A stretch of DNA of 31,426 nt from Neoconidiobolus thromboides FSU 785 (GCA_025603075.1 MU626480.1:1-31426); one strand, 5' to 3'; shown: positions 1 through 10,020, counted from the first letter of the stretch. Numbers and translations are program-made. Notes: a model not told the origin generated them from the letters alone.

Positions 1-1901
1 TACGTCTTTTGACCCTGTGGTTTAAATATGCTCATTTGAGGGATGTTAACTTTGCTATTACAGAGGGCTTCAATAATATAACTACAGATACTTGGTTGCA
101 AGTAATTCCTCAACTTATTGCACGTATCCATGCCTCCAATGCTCATGTTCGTAGATTGGTTCATCATATACTTAATGAGGTTAGTAAAAAACATCCTCAA
201 GCTTTGGTTTATCCAGTCACAGTTGCTACCAAATCACAAAGTAATTCCAGAAAGAATGCTGCAGTTTCTTTAATGGATAGAATAAAGAGTCATAGTCTTA
301 TACTTGTTGAACAAGCATTAATAGTGAGTCAAGAATTGATTCGAGTTGCTATCCTTTGGCATGAAATGTGGTATGAAGGGCTTGAAGAAGCTTCTAGATT
401 ATACTTTAGAGATCATAACATTGAAGCTATGTTTACTACTTTGGAGCCATTACATAGAATGCTTGAACAAGGGCCTGAAACACTTCGAGAGATCTCATTT
501 AATCAAGCATTTGGTCGCGATTTACAAGAAGCATATGAATGGTGTCAAAGATACAAACAAACAAGAAATGTCAATGATCTTAACCAAGCATGGGATCTTT
601 ATTATCAAGTACTTAGAAGGATCAATAACCAATTGCCTCAGCTTACCACCTTGGAGTTGCAGTTTGTTTCTCCCAAATTATTAGAAGCTGAGAACCTTCA
701 ATTGGCTATCCCAGGATCTTATAAGAGTGGCGAATCTTTGGTTAAAATTGCTAGCTTTTTCCCAACGCTTAATGTCATTACTTCGAAACAACGTCCCAGA
801 AAACTTATTATTAAAGGAGATAACGGCAAGGATTATCAATACCTTCTAAAAGGACATGAGGATCTTCGTCAAGATGAAAGAGTAATGCAGCTATTTGGAT
901 TAGTTAATACCTTGCTTTCATCAGATTCGGAAACATTTAAAAGAAGACTTAGTATCGAAAGATATCCAGTCATTCCACTTTCACCAAATTCTGGTTTGAT
1001 TGGTTGGTTACCACACTGTGATACTTTACATTCATTGATTAGAGATTATAGAGAAAGTCGCAAGATATTACTTAACATTGAGCACCGACTTATGCTTCAA
1101 ATGGCACCTGACTATGACAATTTAGCATTACTTCAAAAGGTTGAAGTGTTTGAGTTTGCACTTGACAATACCACAGGTCAGGATTTATACCGCGTTTTAT
1201 GGCTTAAGAGTCAAAACTCGGAAGCTTGGTTGGATCGTAGAACTAATTATACACGCTCACTTGCTTTGATGTCAATGGTAGGTTATATTTTGGGATTGGG
1301 TGATCGTCATCCTTCCAATTTAATGTTACATCGATTCTCTGGTAAAGTAAACCATATTGATTTTGGGGATTGTTTTGAAGTAGCTATGCATCGTGATAAA
1401 TTTCCAGAAAAGATTCCATTTAGACTTACACGTATGTTGACCAACGCAATGGAAGTGAGTGGTATTGAAGGTACCTTCCGTATTACATGTGAGAATGTGA
1501 TGCGAGTATTAAGAGAGAATAAGGAGAGCTTAATGGCGGTGTTGGAGGCTTTTGTTTATGATCCATTGATCAATTGGAGATTATTAACCCATCCAAGCCC
1601 TAAGCCAGAGGGAAGAAATAGAAACTCAGGTGCTGAGGAAAGACCAAGTACTTTGTCTAGGAAAAACACAACATCTAGGAAAAATGATGATAACCTTAAT
1701 GATGATAAAACAAACAAGTCTGAGAATTTAAATCAAAGGGCTGTTACAGTTATCAATAGAGTTAATAACAAACTTTCAGGTCGTGACTTTAATCCTAATA
1801 CTACCTTGGATGTACCTCAGCAGGTTCAAAAACTTATACTTCAAGCCACTTCATTAGAAAATCTTTGTCAATGCTACATTGGTTGGTGTGCCTTTTGGTA
1901 G
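1..1901 (+). CDS. TOR: TOR serine/threonine kinase, C-terminal part (left copy; 5' end outside window)
   Basis: Open from the left edge (frame begins at base 3) to a TAG at 1899-1901, about 630 residues without an intron. TOR is the PIKK-family kinase that couples nutrient status to growth. Numbering from base 9: end of the FAT region (1-105), FRB domain (about 108-210, with EEASRLYF and [13 protein letters not shown]), kinase N-lobe (about 235-300, [16 protein letters not shown]), catalytic loop [12 protein letters not shown] (about 428-439) and HIDFGD activation segment, a low-complexity Asn/Lys/Ser spacer (about 535-590), then a FATC tail beginning LDVPQQV. The FRB Ser that contacts rapamycin-FKBP12 is kept (S129), as is Trp195, but the Phe seven residues after that Trp is Leu202. 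The tail reads GWCAFW where GWCPFW is usual. It is a partial gene; the right edge of the window holds a second copy in inverted orientation. Confidence 0.97.
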   Translation, partial: RLLTLWFKYAHLRDVNFAITEGFNNITTDTWLQVIPQLIARIHASNAHVRRLVHHILNEVSKKHPQALVYPVTVATKSQSNSRKNAAVSLMDRIKSHSLILVEQALIVSQELIRVAILWHEMWYEGLEEASRLYFRDHNIEAMFTTLEPLHRMLEQGPETLREISFNQAFGRDLQEAYEWCQRYKQTRNVNDLNQAWDLYYQVLRRINNQLPQLTTLELQFVSPKLLEAENLQLAIPGSYKSGESLVKIASFFPTLNVITSKQRPRKLIIKGDNGKDYQYLLKGHEDLRQDERVMQLFGLVNTLLSSDSETFKRRLSIERYPVIPLSPNSGLIGWLPHCDTLHSLIRDYRESRKILLNIEHRLMLQMAPDYDNLALLQKVEVFEFALDNTTGQDLYRVLWLKSQNSEAWLDRRTNYTRSLALMSMVGYILGLGDRHPSNLMLHRFSGKVNHIDFGDCFEVAMHRDKFPEKIPFRLTRMLTNAMEVSGIEGTFRITCENVMRVLRENKESLMAVLEAFVYDPLINWRLLTHPSPKPEGRNRNSGAEERPSTLSRKNTTSRKNDDNLNDDKTNKSENLNQRAVTVINRVNNKLSGRDFNPNTTLDVPQQVQKLILQATSLENLCQCYIGWCAFW

Positions 1902-1925
1902 TTTAGGATTTTTTTAGAAATATGA
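897..1925 (+). repeat. Left arm of the TOR inverted repeat
   Basis: Bases 897-1901 match the reverse complement of 31426-30422 with the same length (1005 bp) and three substitutions, by eye. Similarity continues about 24-35 bp past the stop at a lower level (an ATTTTTTTAG block and ATATAGT are shared), then is lost. The match may continue beyond the window on the right side, so only its inner boundary is known. Confidence 0.93.
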
Positions 1926-2269
1926 TATAGTGACAGAAACTAAATCACATCTTATTAACACTGAGCTTTGTTTAGATACTCAAATAAAGCCAATTCCTTC
2001 CCATTATTAAATTTTATTTTAAACTTTTTTTATATTATAATAGTAGCTATTTAATCATTTTAGAGCAAAATGATTTAAATTTTAACAATTCTTTCATATG
2101 CCAACTTCAAATGTATTAAAATTAATGTGGTTTATTAAAATTCGATTAAAATTTTGGAGAAATTAATTAAGAAACCATTTAGTAGTTCACAGGATATAGA
2201 AATAATGAGATGTAATTCAAATATCAGTAATATTACTAAACAATTTTAAGGCTTTAATTCATATCAAAC
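1902..2269. other. Convergent 3' intergenic region, TOR / tyrosinase
   Basis: AT-rich spacer between two converging genes, TOR (+) and tyrosinase (-). It starts with the short stretch still similar to the right-hand TOR copy. I see no coding sequence, tRNA or repeat copy in it. Confidence 0.6.
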
Positions 2270-3877
2270 CTAGTTCTCTTTGGTCGAACTTCCCTTCTTT
2301 TTGTGACACTTACGTTTACTTGGTTCTGGGAGTTTAGGAAAACTATCTAAGTTTCCTAAAGCACAACGCAAAGGATTATTCTTTCTTTCTTCATTAAGTT
2401 TGCTAATATATAACGCATTCAAACGTTCATATTTACGTACTTCAACGATATTATAGTTCATCATTAATAAAAATTCTTCTGAGAAAACGGGTGGTACACG
2501 GATTTGTTCCATATCTTGACGGTCAGATACTTTGGGTGCAGTAACACCTTTCATTACATATTCGGTAACATAATCAGTCAATTCTTTTTCTTCATCACAT
2601 TCGACTTCGACGAATTCTTCAACATCAGAGGATAAAATATCATAAGAAGACTTGGAAGAGATGATCATCAAATCGTCAACTCTACGAATGAGATGACCTT
2701 GGTTAGAGCTTTCGTCAGAAGAAAATTCATCATTATTGATTTCTGGTTCAGAAGTTGGGATTGCATTATGGACAACTTTTGAATACTTGGAATAAGTTGG
2801 TACAGTTTCAAATTGGGTAGAAGATACTTCTGATTTGATAACAGTGGAGGAAGTTCCAGAAGTTTCTATTTTTATATTTGAAGTACTAGTTGAAGTAGAA
2901 GTACTAGTAAGAGTGGTAGAGCTTCCTGAGGAGGTTGCTGAAGTTACTGGTTTATCCGTTGAAGTTTGATTTTTATTGACGTCATATTTAAAATTATCTT
3001 CTGGATAGATATAACATAATTTTTCTGCAGGATTGAGAACATCCCTTACAGAAAGGTCAAATTTATATAACTTTGAATCCATATCAGCAATTGTGTTATC
3101 AAAAGCATAAGTGTACTCTTTTTCTGGGTGTCTTTTAGACCAATCAAACCAAATTTTATCAATAAAAGCATGATGGGAGTAAAATAAGGGGTCATTGGGG
3201 GAAGTGTGACCGCAGAAGTCAGCACCAACAAAATTATGTAAATAAGCGTGAGAGATCTCAATGTTCGAAGCAAAGCTAGAGAAATCCGGTTTGTTTAAAG
3301 TGACACCATCGATCACTTCAGAACTTAATAAGGTGATTGCTTTTTTGTCCATCTTTTGAATTTTACGACGAACGCAATGTTCCTGTGATTTTCCATCACC
3401 TTCATAGTATACAGTAGTGTTCTTGAAAGAACCTCCACTTATACAATTGGTATTTTTATCCCCGTCAAAACCAAATCGACGATTTGTTAATACAGCATCC
3501 TTTTCAGGGGCTTGAGAATATCTACTCCAATCCCAAAAAGGAATCATAATAGAAGGATCAATCTTTTGTAGTTCTAATTCCATTATTCTTAAATAAACTC
3601 GATGCCATGCAAGGAAAGATTTGGTACCATGTACCTTCTTGTAAACTTCATGATGTAAAATGGCCATTTTATCCCAAAAGGTGGGTCTTGGACCAGAGTT
3701 TAATTTCTTTACAGCTGAGACGTAAGTATCCCATTGTTGATCTGTCAATGTATAAATACTTGGTCTTTGTTTTGCTTCAGTAGGACATTTATTTAATGGG
3801 CCTAAAGACTGGCCATTAACTACCAGTAGTTGAGCGACAAGTCCAAACAGGACTACAAAAGAATTATAGAAAATCAT
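2270..3877 (-). CDS. Secreted tyrosinase (type-3 copper phenol oxidase)
   Basis: 535 residues, one exon. Tyrosinases hydroxylate monophenols and oxidise o-diphenols to quinones, for melanin or wall cross-linking. A hydrophobic signal peptide covers about residues 1-22 (VVLFGLVAQLLVVNG). Copper site A is H75/H76, H83 and H92 (in AWHRVYLRIMELELQ); copper site B is H210, H214 and H235/H236 (HAYLHNFVGADFCG, then NDPLFYSHHAFIDKIWFDW). The core motif IPFWDWS lies at 112-118. After about residue 300 comes a Ser/Thr-rich linker (STSTSTSTS), then a charged tail with a basic Cys-containing end (SKRKCHKKK). The product is probably secreted or wall-associated. The start fits because the signal peptide begins directly at this ATG and a TATA-like box lies just upstream. 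A decayed relative lies at 11.7 kb. Family assignment is firm; substrate is unknown. Confidence 0.94.
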   Translation of the reverse strand: MIFYNSFVVLFGLVAQLLVVNGQSLGPLNKCPTEAKQRPSIYTLTDQQWDTYVSAVKKLNSGPRPTFWDKMAILHHEVYKKVHGTKSFLAWHRVYLRIMELELQKIDPSIMIPFWDWSRYSQAPEKDAVLTNRRFGFDGDKNTNCISGGSFKNTTVYYEGDGKSQEHCVRRKIQKMDKKAITLLSSEVIDGVTLNKPDFSSFASNIEISHAYLHNFVGADFCGHTSPNDPLFYSHHAFIDKIWFDWSKRHPEKEYTYAFDNTIADMDSKLYKFDLSVRDVLNPAEKLCYIYPEDNFKYDVNKNQTSTDKPVTSATSSGSSTTLTSTSTSTSTSNIKIETSGTSSTVIKSEVSSTQFETVPTYSKYSKVVHNAIPTSEPEINNDEFSSDESSNQGHLIRRVDDLMIISSKSSYDILSSDVEEFVEVECDEEKELTDYVTEYVMKGVTAPKVSDRQDMEQIRVPPVFSEEFLLMMNYNIVEVRKYERLNALYISKLNEERKNNPLRCALGNLDSFPKLPEPSKRKCHKKKGSSTKEN

Positions 3878-3906
3878 TAAAGTAGATTTGAAAAGAATTT
3901 GAAATC

Positions 3907-3916
3907 CTTTATATAC
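3907..3916 (-). promoter_or_regulatory. TATA-like box of the tyrosinase gene
   Basis: On the minus strand the sequence reads GTATATAAAG, about 30-40 bases upstream of the tyrosinase ATG at 3877. The position is typical for a fungal TATA box with a short leader. The background is very AT-rich, so support is moderate. Confidence 0.45.
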
Positions 3917-5044
3917 TTTAATGTATTACTGTTTAATTAGGATTAGTTCATAAAAGAAAGCTTTACATAAATATATTAGTTTTTCTTTGTTCTTCATCTT
4001 TATTTTTAAATTATTGATAAATATAGTAATTTCATTAGTCAATAAAGAACAGTATTAAATTTTAATAAATTTATCTATCAAAACAGGATAGCTATAGTTA
4101 ATATATTATAATCAAATGTAACATATGAAATATTATAACTATAAACATATAGTTAAAAAAATACAATCACGTCTAATTATAACTTATAGATTTGATAGTT
4201 TTGTATGAATATGAGTTTTTAAAAATACCTCAATTTAATCCAGCTTAATTTTAACTACTAATTTATTCCTAAACAAAATCAAAACGAACAGTAATTTATT
4301 AAAGGATTAAATCATCCCTTTGGAAAAAACTATAGTATTAAATTGTTATTATAAGATTATAATTTTAGTTATAAATGGCCCTTTCTATTTTGCTTGTTAA
4401 TAAGCCACTTAAGAGCTTTTTTTGTCTCTTCAATAACACAAAAAGAACCTTATAGGTTGTTTTCATATTTATTATTGAATGTGAGCATGTCATTTATTTT
4501 TTAAATAAAAGAGATGAGTTTGTTACAATAAATATAAAAACTATCCTAATTTAATTGTGAAATAGCTAATACAGTATAAAAATAAAAGCTAAAAATATAA
4601 GTTCAATTTTTAATAAATTTACAAAAATAATAATATATCACAATACACTCTATTTTATCATTTTATAAGTTAAAAACTACAGTTTTATAACAATTTTATT
4701 AGGCATTTACAATCTATTAAAGGGGATTAATTAGAACTTAATAATTTTATTTACCTAGTTTCAAATCAATTGAGATAAAGATGTACCAAATTTGCTCAGT
4801 CTACTAATGCTCTTCCAATATGAGTAGATGTAAATAATATAAAGCTTAATACTGCCTTTATACATTTTGTTTCCTCATAAATATTTTTTTGCCCTAAAGA
4901 GTCCCATTTTCGAAAGAAGCAAGCTACTACTATATATAAATACTGATATCTACCTCTATATTTTAAAAAAATTGAAACTAATATATTAGTTTGAAATAAC
5001 AACTCTAAAATGAATAAACTCATTAAGATAATACTTCTAACTGC
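3917..5044. other. AT-rich intergenic stretch, no gene seen
   Basis: Upstream of the tyrosinase and before the first MITE copy. All frames are broken by frequent stops; no recognisable domain, RNA gene or repeat copy was found. Confidence 0.6.
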
Positions 5045-5048
5045 ATAT

Positions 5049-5146
5049 GGGGATGTATTTTTTTGTTTAAGAATTTTACTAACGATCCTTCCACTCAAAT
5101 AGCGCTTAAAAAATAGAAAAAGTAATGAAATCAAAAAAACATACCC
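5049..5146 (+). mobile_element. MITE-like element, copy A (98 bp)
   Basis: Begins GGGGATGTATTTTTTTG and ends CAAAAAAACATACCC, giving imperfect terminal inverted repeats. ATAT flanks both sides (5045-5048 and 5147-5150). The interior holds CTTCCACTCAAATAGCGC followed by TTAAAAAATAG, shared with the other copies. A short minus-strand reading frame crossing it is not a gene. Confidence 0.85.
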
Positions 5147-5150
5147 ATAT

Positions 5151-6066
5151 GCTAGTTCAGAATAAAAAATACTATACTAAATACTATAAGCATCTAAAAA
5201 GATAGAATTTTATTTTGTTTTTATTATTTGGACTTAGTTAATATACTCAAAAATACGATGGATTTTTCAGGTATTACCTTTAAACTATACATTATCATTT
5301 TTAGTTACAATCAATGTTTAAATTAAAAAATTAAATTTTGTTCCAGCTTGATGGATTTCGGTTTCACTTACGAGAATGTCAAGATATAACAAGCTTCAGA
5401 TTTCAATACATTTAATTGTAGCGATTTATCTCATAAAAAAAGCAAGATACTAATACTATTAAGGTATAAAATAGGTAGACTTTAATTATTCATGTCCACT
5501 ATTGCTATTATTAAATTTATCTATCATAGATTATGTTCTAATTATCTTAAAAAGTGAGCTGGGTTTAAAAACAAAATGAATTATTTCAAGTTAATATTAA
5601 TACATTGTGAAATCTAGCACCCAGTGTTTGGAGTCAAGGACAGCTATTGCTGGGTTGACTACACCATAAGTTGAAAGGTCTTAGTTTATGTGACTAAGAT
5701 AGACTTAGATTATGAGTAATAGCACGTAATAGGCTACAGACTATGTAAAACAAATATAATAAACAATACTACTGTAAAATCTACATAAAATACTATTAAG
5801 AAAACTAAATGGCTTTATTAAATGTTCGAGATATCAGGGAATAATTTAGTTAAAAAGTCTCGAACTACTATACTCTGTAAACTCTTTTATACTCTGAAAA
5901 CTATAAATATCAAAATGAGAAGATAATATTCTTTTGGATAGAGCTAGAAATTCTCTTAGCAAATCAAACTCAGGACGTGGGATTGATCTTCTCTGAACTC
6001 GAGAACACAACAGCTTAGGCGATTGTTATGCTATAATTAACCATGGGACTGACAAAACGATATTTC
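5151..6066. other. Intergenic stretch between MITE copies A and B
   Basis: No coding potential or RNA gene recognised. There is a small stem CTTAGT/ACTAAG near 5677-5700 and somewhat less AT-rich sequence around 5620-5720 and 5940-6060, which may be decayed sequence of unknown origin. Confidence 0.5.
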
Positions 6067-6070
6067 ACAT

Positions 6071-6165
6071 GGGGATGTATTTCTGTATTTAAGAATTTTA
6101 CTACCAATTTTTCTACTCAAATGTGCTTGAAAGATGGAAAAAGTAATGAAGCCAAAAAAAACCCC
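6071..6165 (+). mobile_element. MITE-like element, copy B (95 bp)
   Basis: GGGGATGTATTTCTG at the left, AAAAAAAACCCC at the right, flanked by ACAT on both sides (6067-6070 and 6166-6169). Because ACAT is not its own reverse complement, this copy shows that the flank is a direct duplication and not more inverted repeat. Confidence 0.87.
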
Positions 6166-6269
6166 ACATAATTATTTAAAAACAATTAATAATGACAGGA
6201 TATCAACGCTATGATTTATTATTAAAAATATGAAAAAAATCAAAAATAATCAAATCAAAGTTATCATAT

Positions 6270-6367
6270 GGGGATGTTTTTTTTGATTTCATTATTTTTC
6301 CATTTTTTAAGCGCTATTTAAGTGGAAAGATTGTTAGTAAAATTCTTAAACAAAAAAAAACATCCTC
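6270..6367 (-). mobile_element. MITE-like element, copy C, reverse orientation (98 bp)
   Basis: The internal sequence is the reverse complement of the majority form (TTTTTCCATTTTTTAAGCGC, then AAGTGGAAAGATTG). Ends are GGGGATGTTTTTTTTG and AAAACATCCTC. ATAT flanks both sides (6266-6269 and 6368-6371). Confidence 0.87.
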
Positions 6368-6450
6368 ATATAGTATTTAACAATTCAACAATTCTATCAA
6401 GGTTTAATAAAAAAAGTAGTGTTAATAAGTATTTATTAAATAACATATAT

Positions 6451-6559
6451 GTGAAAATGTTTTTTTGATTTCATCACTTCCTCCATTTTATTAACAATCT
6501 TTCCATTCAAATAGCGTTTAAAAAATGGAGAAATAACGAAGTCAAAAAAAACACTCCCC
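6451..6559. mobile_element. MITE-like element, copy D, foldback chimera (109 bp)
   Basis: The left 40 bases (TTTTTTTGATTTCATCACTT, then CCTCCATTTTA) match the start of reverse-orientation copies, while the rest (AACAATCTTTCC onward to AACACTCCCC) matches the end of forward copies. The two arms are thus near-perfect inverted copies of each other, much longer than in other members. Left flank is ATAT, right flank TATG, so no clean duplication. Confidence 0.8.
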
Positions 6560-6714
6560 TATGTTAAATAAACATAAAGAAATGATGTATAATAACTGTT
6601 TTAGTAATTTGAAAAATAAAGTAGTAACTAGGTTAATATCTTTCAAATATATTTAAATAATTTCAAAAATACAATGAAAAAAACAAATTTACATAGTATA
6701 TGTGTTTAGTATAT

Positions 6715-6812
6715 GGGGATGTACTTTTATGTTTAAGAATTTTACTAATAATTTTTCCACTCAAATAGGACTTAAAAAATGGAAAAAGTAATAAAGCCAA
6801 AAAAACGCCCCC
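6715..6812 (+). mobile_element. MITE-like element, copy E (98 bp)
   Basis: GGGGATGTACTTTTATG left end and AAAAAAACGCCCCC right end, ATAT on both flanks (6711-6714 and 6813-6816). It contains an inner 8-bp inverted pair TTTTTCCA/TGGAAAAA. Confidence 0.88.
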
Positions 6813-6816
6813 ATAT

Positions 6817-7617
6817 GATTAAAAAAAATCTAATAAATAAATAACTATAATAACAAAAAATAAAGTGAGAAAAAAATTGAAAAACAGAAATTATAAAACA
6901 AAAATACATAGAACATCAGAAAGTATTCATATTTTATTAAACATAATAGTAAACTATATTATTATCTGATATCTAATAGATCAAAAAAAGTAACACAACT
7001 CTAATTAAAGCTATAAAGCTTATAAAAAATAAAAAAATAAAAAAAGCAACTCCAGCTTATCTTGTAAAAATAACAAAAAATTTATCAACTTAGTGATATA
7101 TTAATGTGACTATAATATTAAAATTATTTGTTTATTTATTTGCATATAGATTTGATTAATATTGATAAATAATTATATAAAAGCCTTACTAATCCATGAG
7201 TTTTTATTAAATTTAGTAGAAATTCTGCTAACTTACAATATAAATTATAATAAAGTAATTCAAATCTATGTTAAGTACTGCTTTTTAACAAAGAATTCAT
7301 TATAAAATCTCAAGAAAGTTTTTAAAATACAAAATATTTAGGAATTAGATAAAAAAAATTAAGCCAATTTGAACGTCCTTATATGTTAATTTTATACTTT
7401 AAAGAATATAAAATGGTCATAAGTTACATTAATTTTATGCAATATAAAGCATTAGTAATCAACTCAAAGGATCGAAATATCTAGAATGAATAGGTTGTCA
7501 CGGTTTAACAGAAGCGAAAATTAAACATGACTCAAAAAAGATAGTATAAAACACTAAGTGATACCCATCAAATCAAATAAAACTTTAATATTTTTATAAA
7601 TTTATTAACGTTTAAAA
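6817..7617. other. Intergenic stretch upstream of the GNAT gene
   Basis: Very AT-rich, with no gene recognised. Around 7360-7386, AAGCCAATTTGAACGTCCTT followed by ATATG loosely resembles a MITE right end and may be a decayed terminal fragment, but I do not call it a copy. Confidence 0.5.
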
Positions 7618-8070
7618 ATGGTAGAATGTATTACTTGGGATGAAAAATATAAATATGAGTTTAAACGGCTAAATTTAAAATGGGTTCAAGAATTCTTTGA
7701 AGTTGAAGAAGCAGACACAAAGCAATTCGAATATCCAGAAACGATCGTCAATGATGGCGGTGAAATTTTTTTTCTGTTAGACAAAGATAAAGTAATTGGT
7801 ACTGTTGCGATGATGAAGCATGGGGATGAATATGAATTGAGTAAGTTAGCGGTGGATGATGGGTATAAAGGACAAGGTTTATCTAAGATATTGATGGATG
7901 CTTCTATAAAATGGGTTAAGGATAAAGGATATAAAAGTATCCTAATTATATCTAATACTAAATTAGAGCCTGCTATCAATCTTTATAAAAAGTATGGATT
8001 CGAAACGATTCATTTAGGACAGCATCCAAGTTATAGTAGAGCTAATATTGTTATGCGTAAAATGTTATAA
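7618..8070 (+). CDS. GNAT-family N-acetyltransferase
   Basis: 150 residues, single exon. It should transfer an acetyl group from acetyl-CoA to an amine; the substrate cannot be read from sequence. The fold can be followed: an N-terminal helix region, strand KVIGTVAMM (about 58-66), motif A ELSKLAVDDGYKGQGLSKIL (about 73-92) with the pyrophosphate-binding GxG-type loop YKGQGL, then KGYKSILIISNTKLEPAINL and the C-terminal YKKYGFETI block. Length equals that of small free-standing bacterial GNATs, and the style (NDGGEIFFLLDKDKVIGTVA) is that of bacterial, not fungal, relatives. It has no intron and sits alone among MITEs, copy F starting 34 bases after its stop, so horizontal acquisition is possible. 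The reading frame is intact and codons fit the AT-rich host. Confidence 0.9.
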   Translation: MVECITWDEKYKYEFKRLNLKWVQEFFEVEEADTKQFEYPETIVNDGGEIFFLLDKDKVIGTVAMMKHGDEYELSKLAVDDGYKGQGLSKILMDASIKWVKDKGYKSILIISNTKLEPAINLYKKYGFETIHLGQHPSYSRANIVMRKML

Positions 8071-8104
8071 TTTACTACAAATATTGAAATTTAAAGCATC
8101 AAAT

Positions 8105-8198
8105 GGGAGTGTTTTTTTTCATTATTTTTTCCATTTTTTAAGTGCTATTTAAGCGGAAAATTTATTAGTAAAATTCTTAAACACAGAAATACATCCCC
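8105..8198 (-). mobile_element. MITE-like element, copy F, reverse orientation (94 bp)
   Basis: GGGAGTGTTTTTTTTC left end and GAAATACATCCCC right end; the interior is the reverse complement of the majority form (AAGTGCTATTTAAGCGG). The flank is AAAT on both sides (8101-8104 and 8199-8202), a second non-palindromic direct duplication. It lies in the presumed 3' UTR of the GNAT gene. Confidence 0.86.
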
Positions 8199-8202
8199 AA
8201 AT

Positions 8203-8626
8203 ACTGTTTTCCATCTTTTAAATATAAAGTTTATTGCTGTCGTTTAATTACGTATTTTCCCCGAAGTTTTTTGTTTCATTCTAACATAACTTGTTTGTGA
8301 TAAAATAGCTTTTGAACTAATCTCAAAAAATTATTCTCATTTAAATTTAACAAATTTTTATTCCTTAACATTGATTTTTATCGGAATAAACACGAAGGAC
8401 CTTAACCTAGAGGACTTGATAGATTCTTAAAAACTATCAAATTTTAATTAAAAAGCTATATCGTAAGGAATTACTTATAAAGGCTTATCATTTATATTTA
8501 AAAAGTTAAACTACTTTTTAATGGGTATATTAATTAAAAATGTTTAATATCTAGCAAAAATGCTATATATTTATAAAAAATAAATTCGGAGATTTTATTA
8601 TAATATAATATGTGTTTTTACTTTAT
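8203..8626. other. Convergent 3' intergenic region, GNAT / transporter
   Basis: AT-rich spacer between MITE copy F and the end of the minus-strand transporter. No coding or RNA feature seen. Confidence 0.55.
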
Positions 8627-9992
8627 TTATTGAACTGTTTTTCTTAAATACAAAACTTTTATAATGGCAACAAAAATGAAGCTCAAAAAGTATAGACATA
8701 TTCCATAATAAATGATATTGGAATAATCTTGAGTAAAATCAAAGATAAGCCCACCTAACGGTGGTCCTGCTAAATCACCAAGCCCAGTTGGTGCATAGGC
8801 TAATCCCATCATAGTGGATAGGTTTTCAACACCTAGAATAATAAGCTATAAAAGAACAAAGTTAAAATTAATCTTACCAAATAATACTGCACATGCTGTC
8901 GAAAACCCACCTGCAAACCCACCTGCGGGGAAACCATATAAAACAGAGAATACAAGTAAAAGTGGGAAATTAAATGCGAAGCGCCAAACAACCAAAAGTA
9001 AACTTGATAAAAGTAAACTTAAACTATAGATTTCGAAATGTCCAAATCTATCTCCAATAATCCCAAACACGACTCTTCCAATTGAATTACAAACACTTAG
9101 CACAGCAATTAAAGTGGCACCCTCACTTGGCGTTAAACCAATTGAAGTTGCATACGTGGGTAAAAAGTATAACGGAACCAAATATCCAAAAGCAGCAAAA
9201 ACGCTTGAGAAACCGAGAAGAATAAATTTACCGTTTAAAATCATTTCTTTTTTAAATGGTACTTTTTTCTTATCAGTATTTTTGTCTCGCTTAATATATG
9301 GTTTGATAATGATAGCAGAAAACACTAAACAGGCTAAAAGGATGAAAGCATTGTATCTTAATGTCCACTGATATCCAGAATAAGGCAACAATTTAGCATT
9401 TAACAAACTAAACACCATGCCTCCAATACCAGAACCTGCTGTTCCTATTCCTGTAGCTAATCCTCGATATTTATCAAACCAATGTGCTATCACCGTGTTC
9501 GCTGGAACATAAATTAAGCCCCCTCCTACCCCAAACAAAAAACCTTGAGTTATAATTAAGTGCCAAATCTAATAAGATTAATTTAAACGATATATTATAA
9601 CTTAATAAAGTTACCTCGGTTGAAAAGGAGGCCAATATATAGCTTAAGGTTACTACTGCAGCCCCAGCAAAAGCACAAGCCTTAAAGCCAAATAGATCAC
9701 ATAGTCTTCCTGTCACAATAGATATAAAAGCCATTGTGGTTGGAGCAACGGTACCTATCAAAGCTATCTCTGAATATTTAGCACCTTCGAACACATTTTT
9801 ATAGTAAAATTCAACAAATACACCAAATCCAGCTGCAACCCCAAAGGAACAAGCTTGCATCAAAAAACTTGCAACCACTATCAACCAACCATAACCACCA
9901 TCGGGTAATATTAGCTTATCGTCTAAATCATTTGAATGATCTTCATTAAAGTTTATTGAACTCTCCTCTTTTATACTTGACTTTTGCTTCAT
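8627..9992 (-). CDS. Monocarboxylate-transporter-like MFS protein (SLC16/Mch type), three exons
   Basis: Spliced product of about 424 residues. Exons on the minus strand are 9992-9615, 9568-8878 and 8832-8627; introns of 46 and 45 nt have GTAA..TTAG and GTAAG..CTAG borders and keep frame. The protein starts with a hydrophilic tail, then the family signature DGGYGWLIVVASF and FGVFVEFYY of membrane segment 1. It continues through TGRLCDLFGFK, the central loop with KRDKNTDKKK, GRVVFGIIGDRFG and ends LGDLAGPPLGGLIFDFTQDY plus a last membrane segment. Twelve membrane segments are expected. Animal SLC16 members carry lactate and pyruvate; the fungal Mch members have diverse or unknown substrates, so I do not assign one. 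The ATG at 9992 is preferred to the in-frame TTG just before it. Placing the second acceptor at the later AG restores the frame GVENLSTMMGLAYAPTG. Confidence 0.92.
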
Positions 9993-10020
9993 CAAAAAAT
10001 AAACTTTTAGTATATGTTAC

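Noticed and set aside
346-684. Plus-strand open frame inside TOR
   Set aside because: Shadow frame of the TOR coding sequence.
4796-5134. 112-codon minus-strand open frame
   Set aside because: It runs through MITE copy A and adjacent AT-rich DNA and has no recognisable domain; open by chance.
5670-5705. CTTAGT/ACTAAG stem as an RNA gene
   Set aside because: Only six pairs, with no tRNA-like boxes or other conserved RNA structure around it.
7360-7386. Possible thirteenth MITE copy
   Set aside because: Only a right-end-like AAGCC...GTCCTTATATG is present; the interior does not align, so chance cannot be excluded.
9114-9371. Plus-strand frames opposite the MCT gene, also 8814-9029
   Set aside because: Antisense shadows; the minus strand encodes a clear transporter.
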